Below are positions 5,909 through 10,299 of a DNA stretch of 10,299 nt, one piece after another. Within the stretch, counting starts at the first letter, position 1, and each line of letters begins with the position of its first letter. The notes beneath the pieces are model-generated. The model had not been told where the DNA came from and searched no databases. It saw only the letters and a program-made list of their open reading frames with translations. The DNA lies in assembly GCA_027031505.1 (NCBI GenBank), contig JALVQH010000159.1, forward strand, positions 4,923 through 15,221. The letters are read 5' to 3'. The position numbers were made by a program, and so were the translations under genes. The stretch is from Campylobacteraceae bacterium. Lineage in GTDB: Bacteria; Campylobacterota; Campylobacteria; Campylobacterales; Sulfurovaceae.

Positions 5909-7445
5909 TCACAACATGTCCGGAAAGATCGGCGATGGTTCGGGCAACCTTGCGAATACTGGCGATGCTGCGGTGGGAGAGGCCGAAGGTTCCGATCGCA
6001 TGGGTCAGCACCGCTTCAGCTTCTCCGTCGAGGGTACAGAATGCTTCGATCTCCTCTTCAGTCAATTTGCCATTGAGGTGGGGTTGCCGACGCATTTTCT
6101 GGAGACGAAACGCCTCAAGAACCTGATCGTGCATCTGTGCCGAGGTAATATCTCCTCGATCGGCATTGGTAACCTCCTGCATTACCACAAACAGATCAAT
6201 CCGGTCAAGAAACGGGTCGGAGAGTTTGTTGCGGTAGCGCTTGATTTCGACATCGGAGCAGCGGCACGCATGGGTCTTGGAAAGGAGATTTCCGCAGGCA
6301 CATGGATTCTGGGCAGCCACCAGCATGATGTCGGCCTGGTATTCCACTTTGGCGTTGACACGGCTGATGAGTACTTTTTGATCCTGCAGCGGTTCGCGCA
6401 TTGCTTCGAGGATATTTTTTGAAAAATGGGGAATCTCATCGAAAAAGAGCAAACCGCAGTTTGCGAGGGCTACCTCCCCGATTTTTGCCCGGGTTGAACC
6501 ACCGCCGAAGATCGACGCACTGGTTGACGTATGGTGGGGTGAGCGGACAGGACGCTGCGCACGAAATGTGGGGGTTTCTCCGTCGAGAAACTGATGTTTG
6601 GCGATCGAGAGGATCTCAGTTTCGCTCAGCGGGGGGAGAATGAAACCAAGCCGTTTGGCGATCATACTTTTGCCACACCCGGGGCTCCCTTCCATGAAAA
6701 AGTTGTGCATCCCGGCTGCCGCAATCAAGGCAGCACGTTTGGCGATCGTCTGCCCTTTCACATCTGCAAAATCGAGCGGATAGTTCCGCTCAAAGTAGTA
6801 GACTTCTCCGCCGGCTTCCATCGTCTCAGCCTCATAGTCAAACGCGGCTCTTTTCCCCTCAAAGCTCCCTTCCTGCACCAGCTCAATCGCTTCGGTCAAG
6901 GTTGAAACGGGATAAAACTCCACACCGGCGATATGGCTGAGATGTTCCAGTGCTTCTTCCGGAACGATGGCACGACGGATCCGTCCCTGCTCCTTGAGCG
7001 AGAGAATGATCGGAAACAGCATTGAGCTGGACTTGACCCGCCCATCCAGTCCAAGCTCCCCGAATACGAAAAGGTCGGGCTGATCTATAGCCATCGCATT
7101 CAGAGCAATCAGGAGCGCAATGGGCAGGTCGAGATGCGAGCCCGATTTGCGCGGCAAATCGGTGGGAGCCAGATTGACGGTAATTCTCAACGGTGGAAAC
7201 ACGAAACCGTTTGTCTGCAGGGCTGCTTTGGTGCGCTCTCTGGATTCCTGAATGTCGTTGGAGGCCAGACCGACGATTGTAAAACCGGGCAACCCTCTTG
7301 TAAATGTCGCTTCCACGTCAATGACGCGAGCGTTGACCCCTTCGAGGGTGGCACAGGTGAGACGGTTGACAATCGTCTCGTTCTCCTCTTCAATGAGATG
7401 TTCTTGAGAGCCGGGTGGGGTACCACTATCCATTTTTGCATTCAT
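5859..7445 (-). CDS. comM: YifB/ComM-family AAA+ ATPase (Mg-chelatase-like)
   Basis: A 528-residue protein against about 500 for ComM/YifB, a hexameric helicase that drives branch migration of incoming DNA during natural transformation. An N-terminal ChlI-like domain (about 30-150) contains GLPGFTIVGL and NLAPTDLPRKSGSHLDLPIA. The AAA+ core (about 220-430) has Walker A GSPGCGKS (253-260), Walker B LLFFDE (332-337), RSPHHTSTSASIFGGG (301-316) and DPFLDRIDL (410-418). A Cys group NPCACG...CRC lies at 380-396, and a C-terminal Mg-chelatase domain at about 435-525. The first 25 or so residues extend beyond the family start and have no clear SD at ATG 7445 or 7433, so the true start is uncertain. 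It follows def by 79 bases, an order known from H. pylori. The older name Mg-chelatase subunit is misleading; no chelatase partner is present. Confidence 0.92.
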   Translation of the reverse strand: MNAKMDSGTPPGSQEHLIEEENETIVNRLTCATLEGVNARVIDVEATFTRGLPGFTIVGLASNDIQESRERTKAALQTNGFVFPPLRITVNLAPTDLPRKSGSHLDLPIALLIALNAMAIDQPDLFVFGELGLDGRVKSSSMLFPIILSLKEQGRIRRAIVPEEALEHLSHIAGVEFYPVSTLTEAIELVQEGSFEGKRAAFDYEAETMEAGGEVYYFERNYPLDFADVKGQTIAKRAALIAAAGMHNFFMEGSPGCGKSMIAKRLGFILPPLSETEILSIAKHQFLDGETPTFRAQRPVRSPHHTSTSASIFGGGSTRAKIGEVALANCGLLFFDEIPHFSKNILEAMREPLQDQKVLISRVNAKVEYQADIMLVAAQNPCACGNLLSKTHACRCSDVEIKRYRNKLSDPFLDRIDLFVVMQEVTNADRGDITSAQMHDQVLEAFRLQKMRRQPHLNGKLTEEEIEAFCTLDGEAEAVLTHAIGTFGLSHRSIASIRKVARTIADLSGHVVITKKDLLEALSFRRRR

Positions 7446-7452
7446 AAATGCT

Positions 7453-7458
7453 ATGATA
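7453..7458 (-). promoter_or_regulatory. Possible -10 box just before comM
   Basis: TATCAT on the minus strand, seven bases before the ATG at 7445. If used, the transcript would start at or next to the start codon, giving a leaderless or nearly leaderless message, in keeping with the missing SD. Weak, because only one element is seen. Confidence 0.25.
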
Positions 7459-7476
7459 CAGATATTTTGTGGTTAG

Positions 7477-7511
7477 GGCAAAAAATATGTCATTTTGTCA
7501 TATATTTTGCC
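7477..7511. repeat. 13-base imperfect inverted repeat between def and comM
   Basis: The left arm GGCAAAAAATATG (7477-7489) and right arm CATATATTTTGCC (7499-7511) pair with one mismatch around a nine-base loop. The repeat fills much of the 79-base gap between the def stop and the comM start. There is no T-run directly after it on the minus strand, so it is not a classic terminator. It could be an operator, a weak attenuator or an RNA processing site. Confidence 0.55.
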
Positions 7512-7524
7512 GTCCGGAAACCCT

Positions 7525-8055
7525 TTAGCTTTTTTTGTCCCGCTTTTTCCACTCTTTTTCAAACTTCTTCCGTTTGGTATAAGAGAGCTTTTCGATAAAC
7601 AGTTTTCCGTCGAGATGGTCGATTTCGTGTTGAAGGGCGATAGAGAGAAAGGTATCGTCTTCGATAACAAATCTTTCACCGTAGCGATCCTGGTATTCGA
7701 TGGTGACCATCGCATGGCGTTCGATATCCTCATAATAGCCGGGCACCGAGAGGCACCCTTCCTGAAACTTCACCATCTCGTTGCTGCGCCAGACAATAGC
7801 AGGGTTGACTATCTCGAGGGTATTCTCTTTCGGCTGTTCGGGCGGCTCCCCCTCTTCCTTTTCGATGGGGATGTTGATGATGAGTGCCCGCCTGGGGATG
7901 CCGATCTGGATTGCGGCCAGTCCGACGCCGTTTTTGGCGATCATGGTCTCGTACATATCATCGAGCAGTGTATGCAGCTCTCCGTCAAATGCTGTCACGG
8001 CTTCGGAGATATGCTTGAGACGGGGGTCGGGATAGATGACGATCTCGTGGATCAT
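7525..8055 (-). CDS. def: Peptide deformylase
   Basis: A metalloenzyme that removes the N-formyl group from nascent proteins at the ribosome. The protein is 176 residues, normal for the family. All three motifs are intact: GVGLAAIQIG (43-52) with Gln50, EGCLS (99-103) with metal ligand Cys101, and QHEIDH (142-147) with His143, Glu144 and His147. The tail (160-176) is strongly Lys/Arg-rich, which may help ribosome contact (inference). The start at 8055 is chosen because GAGGA (8063-8067) lies 7 bases upstream and the protein then begins MIHEIVIYPDPRL as in the family; a TTG at 8073 in the same frame would add six residues inside clpP. The SD overlaps the clpP stop codon and the gap is only ten bases, so the two are one operon. 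Confidence 0.95.
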   Translation of the reverse strand: MIHEIVIYPDPRLKHISEAVTAFDGELHTLLDDMYETMIAKNGVGLAAIQIGIPRRALIINIPIEKEEGEPPEQPKENTLEIVNPAIVWRSNEMVKFQEGCLSVPGYYEDIERHAMVTIEYQDRYGERFVIEDDTFLSIALQHEIDHLDGKLFIEKLSYTKRKKFEKEWKKRDKKS

Positions 8056-8065
8056 GGAAGCATCC

Positions 8066-8653
8066 TCAGGCAAAGCTCTTGGTGAGGACTTTGTCGATCA
8101 GTCCGTATTCAACCGCCTCTTCAGCCGACATGAAGTTGTCCCGTTCGGTATCCTTTTCGATCTGTTTGGGTTTTTTACCGGTGCGCTCAGCAAGGATGTC
8201 GTTGAGGGTGTCTTTGAGGCGCTGAATCTCTTTGGCCTGGATCTGGATGTCGGTCGACTGCCCCTGGGCTCCTCCGGAGGGCTGGTGGATCATGATTCGC
8301 GCATGCGGCAGGGCATAGCGTTTCCCTCTGGTACCGGAGGCAAGGAGAAACGCCCCCATTGAAGCGGCTTGTCCGATACAAATAGTGACGATGTCGGGCT
8401 TGATATAATTCATCGTGTCAAACATGGACAGTCCGCTCGTGATCACTCCTCCGGGGGAATTGATATAAAAGTAGATATCTTTGTCCGGATCCTGTGCTTC
8501 AAGGAAAAGCATTTGCGCAACAATACTCGAAGCGACGGCATCGTTGACTTCACCGCTGAGCATGATGATGCGGTCTTTGAGCAGGCGCGAGTAAATGTCG
8601 TAACTGCGCTCACCACGTCCGGTCTGTTCGATGACGTAAGGGATATAACTCAT
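8066..8653 (-). CDS. clpP: ATP-dependent Clp protease proteolytic subunit
   Basis: The 195-residue serine peptidase that forms a double heptameric chamber and degrades proteins fed by ClpX or ClpA. The catalytic triad is Ser98 in GQAASMGAF, His123 in MIHQPSGG and Asp172 in DTERDNFMS. The oxyanion loop region SPGGVITSG (66-74) and the GLIDKVL end are also typical. The N-terminus [25 protein letters not shown] is the family start with no propeptide-like extra. GGAG (8659-8662) precedes the ATG at 8653 with 5 bases spacing; a longer frame from 8725 overlaps tig and is rejected. It lies 25 bases after tig and ten bases before def, as in other bacteria of the class where tig-clpP-def is one transcript. 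Confidence 0.97.
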   Translation of the reverse strand: MSYIPYVIEQTGRGERSYDIYSRLLKDRIIMLSGEVNDAVASSIVAQMLFLEAQDPDKDIYFYINSPGGVITSGLSMFDTMNYIKPDIVTICIGQAASMGAFLLASGTRGKRYALPHARIMIHQPSGGAQGQSTDIQIQAKEIQRLKDTLNDILAERTGKKPKQIEKDTERDNFMSAEEAVEYGLIDKVLTKSFA

Positions 8654-8678
8654 GAGATCTCCGTATAAATGGTGGGTA

Positions 8679-9971
8679 TCACTGCTTGTCCAGGCCGAGA
8701 AGCCGGCGGTAGAGTTTGTCTTCAAGCATGGTCATCTTGACGGCAGGCAGCAGATTGTTTCTGGTGTAATATTGCACCAGCTCTTCAGGGTTCTGACCCG
8801 ACATGATGGCTTCGTAATAAAGGGTCTGGCTGACCTCATCATCGCTGACGCTTATCTTTTCTGTCCGAGCCAGTGCGTCGACGATAAATGTCGCCTTGAC
8901 GCTTCGTGCGGCATCGTCCCGTACCTCATCGCGCAGAGCGTTGAGTTTGGCTTCATCCCCCTGAATCGCTTTGATCTCGTCACGGGTCATTGACTGCGCC
9001 TTCTCATTGACAAGATTGTCAACTTCCTGCTCAACGATATTTTCCGGGAGGTCAAAATGCATATGTTCGACCAGGGCTTCGGTGATGGCCGGCTTGAGTT
9101 CTTCGTTGTAGAGCTTGGCAAATTTTTCCGTTTTGAGTTGTTCAGCAACCCCCTGCGTAAAACTCTCAACGTTGGCGTTTTCGTCCCGAGTGATTTTTTG
9201 GGCAAGCGCATCATCGAGGGATGCGGGCTTTTTGACTTTGATGGTATGAAGCTTGACGGCAAAAACCGCCTCTTTGCCCTTAAGGTTTTCGGCTTGATAG
9301 TTTTCCGGGAATGTAACGGTGATTCGCTTCTCCTCGCCGATGCTCATCCCCTCCAGTCCCTCTTCAAATCCGGGGATAAATTGGCCGGAACCAATTTCGA
9401 GCTCATAATGGTCTGCCTTACCTCCCTCAAAGGGCTCATTGTCAAGAAATCCTTCAAAGTCAATCACCGCAACGTCCCCTCGGGTCAGCGGGCGGGCTTC
9501 GCCAAGCTCAACGAGGGGAGATGCCTCTGCGACGAGGGTATCGATGCGCTCCTGAATCTCTTCACGACTCACTTCGGGTTCATTGTACGGAGGGATTGCG
9601 CTTTGGTAATCCCGAGTGTTGATTGCGGGACGCAGGCAAATCTGAATCTCCACATCAATCGCGTCGGCACCTTTGTCGTACTTTTTAAACATAGGGTCTC
9701 CGAGGATATCATTCTGCTGAATGCCGGCCGACTTATACGCTTCGGCCAGTACCTCGCGGATTGCTTCTCCTTCGGCATCTTCGGCAAGTTTCTCTCCATA
9801 AAGCTTCTTGACGGCATGGGGGGGGACTTTTCCTTTGCGGAAACCGTCGATTTTGATCTGTTTGCCGGTCTGGGCGGCCAGCTTGTCGATCCGGGCATCG
9901 ATATCGGATTGCGGGATGGTCGCACTGGCGAGGACATTGGCATCGTTGAGTTTTGTGGTTGTGACGTTCAC
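8679..9971 (-). CDS. tig: Trigger factor (ribosome-associated chaperone)
   Basis: The first chaperone to meet nascent chains at the ribosome exit tunnel. The protein is 430 residues, normal for the family. The ribosome-binding signature GFRKGKVP is at 43-50 in the N-terminal domain (1 to about 115). The FKBP-type peptidyl-prolyl isomerase domain (about 155-245) contains [20 protein letters not shown] and [12 protein letters not shown], and a long helical arm/body domain follows to the end. The start is GTG at 9971, supported by AAGGA (9977-9981) five bases upstream and by the opening [12 protein letters not shown], which aligns with family starts. It is the first gene of the tig-clpP-def(-comM) run. 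Confidence 0.96.
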   Translation of the reverse strand: MNVTTTKLNDANVLASATIPQSDIDARIDKLAAQTGKQIKIDGFRKGKVPPHAVKKLYGEKLAEDAEGEAIREVLAEAYKSAGIQQNDILGDPMFKKYDKGADAIDVEIQICLRPAINTRDYQSAIPPYNEPEVSREEIQERIDTLVAEASPLVELGEARPLTRGDVAVIDFEGFLDNEPFEGGKADHYELEIGSGQFIPGFEEGLEGMSIGEEKRITVTFPENYQAENLKGKEAVFAVKLHTIKVKKPASLDDALAQKITRDENANVESFTQGVAEQLKTEKFAKLYNEELKPAITEALVEHMHFDLPENIVEQEVDNLVNEKAQSMTRDEIKAIQGDEAKLNALRDEVRDDAARSVKATFIVDALARTEKISVSDDEVSQTLYYEAIMSGQNPEELVQYYTRNNLLPAVKMTMLEDKLYRRLLGLDKQ

Positions 9972-10001
9972 GGTATTCCTTGATATAGAAAATAGTGGGT
10001 G

Positions 10002-10007
10002 ATTTTA
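10002..10007 (-). promoter_or_regulatory. Candidate -10 box for tig operon
   Basis: TAAAAT on the minus strand within CAATTTTAGGTAAAATC, with TTTTT further upstream. The transcript would start near 9995, about 24 bases before the GTG. One mismatch to the consensus and no -35 box, so only moderate support. Confidence 0.4.
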
Positions 10008-10121
10008 CCTAAAATTGGATAAAAAGGCGGCGATAGATTCCGGGCAGATACCCAATCCGATTGAACGCAGACAGCACTGTTTCATCCATGTTGGGATATT
10101 TCAATGGCAAAAAGGAGACTC

Positions 10122-10209
10122 TGGCAGAGAGGAAGGGATTCGAACCCTCGATAGGTTACCCTATACACGCGTTCCAGGCGTGCGCCTTCGACCACTCGGC
10201 CACCTCTCT
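10122..10209 (-). tRNA. tRNA-Ser, anticodon GGA
   Basis: On the minus strand the gene begins AGAGAGGTGGCCGAGTGG and ends with CCTCTCT, discriminator G and encoded CCA (10122-10124). The acceptor stem is seven perfect pairs (10203-10209 with 10126-10132). The anticodon arm is CACGC / CTGGAAC / GCGTG, placing GGA in the loop, which reads UCC and UCU. A long variable arm (TATAGGGTAACCTATC) and discriminator G are hallmarks of serine tRNAs. The T arm is GAGGG-TTCGAAT-CCCTT with one G-U pair. It is complete with no sign of an insertion. Confidence 0.97.
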
Positions 10210-10229
10210 ATCGGCTATGTGGGGGCGTA

Positions 10230-10235
10230 ATTATA
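10230..10235 (-). promoter_or_regulatory. -10 box for tRNA-Ser
   Basis: TATAAT on the minus strand, followed by a GC-rich stretch (ACGCCCCCAC) as often seen downstream of stable-RNA promoters. The start would fall near 10222, about 13 bases before the mature 5' end, which RNase P would trim. Confidence 0.6.
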
Positions 10236-10273
10236 TCGGATGAATACTAAAAGAGCTATTAGCAACTCTTAGT

Positions 10274-10279
10274 TATAAT
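10274..10279 (+). promoter_or_regulatory. Possible plus-strand -10 box at the right edge
   Basis: A perfect TATAAT that would drive a gene beyond the window. A five-base inverted repeat (AAGAG 10251-10255, CTCTT 10266-10270) sits just upstream. With no gene in view this is weak. Confidence 0.3.
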
Positions 10280-10299
10280 ACCTCCACCTCTTGTTAGAC

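Noticed and set aside
5760..6422. 220-codon plus-strand frame over the mobA and comM ends
   Set aside because: It lies out of frame in mobA and antisense to comM, both of which are clear; there is no SD and no recognised motif.
7525..7562. T-rich stretch at the end of def that resembles terminator T-runs
   Set aside because: It is the complement of the Lys/Phe codons of the basic deformylase tail and has no adjoining hairpin.
7495..8085. 196-codon plus-strand frame opposite def
   Set aside because: It is antisense to an intact deformylase gene and has no start signal.
8654..8725. 24-residue N-terminal extension of ClpP
   Set aside because: It overlaps the tig 3' end, lacks an SD, and the ATG at 8653 has a good SD and the family start.
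9057..9983. 308-codon open frame on the plus strand opposite tig
   Set aside because: It is fully antisense to an intact trigger factor gene with all family motifs, and its protein is low in complexity with no recognised domain; it is a shadow of codon bias.
10122..10209. tRNA-Ser as an integration site with an att repeat
   Set aside because: No integrase gene and no second copy of the tRNA 3' end are visible in the window.

Overview
The window looks like chromosomal DNA of a member of Campylobacterota (Epsilonproteobacteria). Two things point there: the right half carries trigger factor, clpP, def and comM in the order I know from Helicobacter pylori and relatives, and the best promoter candidates are TATAAT boxes with weak or absent -35 boxes behind T-rich DNA. 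By eye the base composition is near 50 % GC, high for the class, which suggests a vent or sediment chemolithotroph of the Sulfurovum/Nitratifractor type. This placement is inference.

Left part (1-3620) is a type II secretion (T2SS) or related pseudopilus locus. A GspK-like gene runs off the left edge on the minus strand. It diverges from a plus-strand run of three pseudopilin genes (GspG, a GspH-like and a GspI-like protein), each overlapping the next. A small minus-strand exosortase/archaeosortase-family protease follows, its stop codon interlocked with that of the last pseudopilin. It is divergent from gspF, the inner-membrane platform protein, across overlapping promoter elements.

Middle part (3632-5908) continues from gspF as one tightly packed run: an RDD-family membrane protein, a major-facilitator permease and mobA (molybdenum cofactor guanylyltransferase). 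The spacing is 11 bases, then overlaps of 4 and 14 bases, so the run is probably one transcript.

Right part (5859-9971) is a minus-strand housekeeping group: tig, clpP, def and comM. These handle nascent chains (trigger factor and peptide deformylase), protein degradation (ClpP) and processing of incoming DNA during transformation (ComM). mobA and comM converge and overlap by 50 bases. Beyond tig is a complete tRNA-Ser(GGA) gene on the minus strand with encoded CCA and a good -10 box. The last 64 bases after the tRNA promoter hold only a possible plus-strand -10 box.

The most notable feature is the exosortase-like enzyme inside a pseudopilin/GspF locus. No substrate with a sorting tail is visible in the window. 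I saw no CRISPR array, insertion sequence or phage gene.
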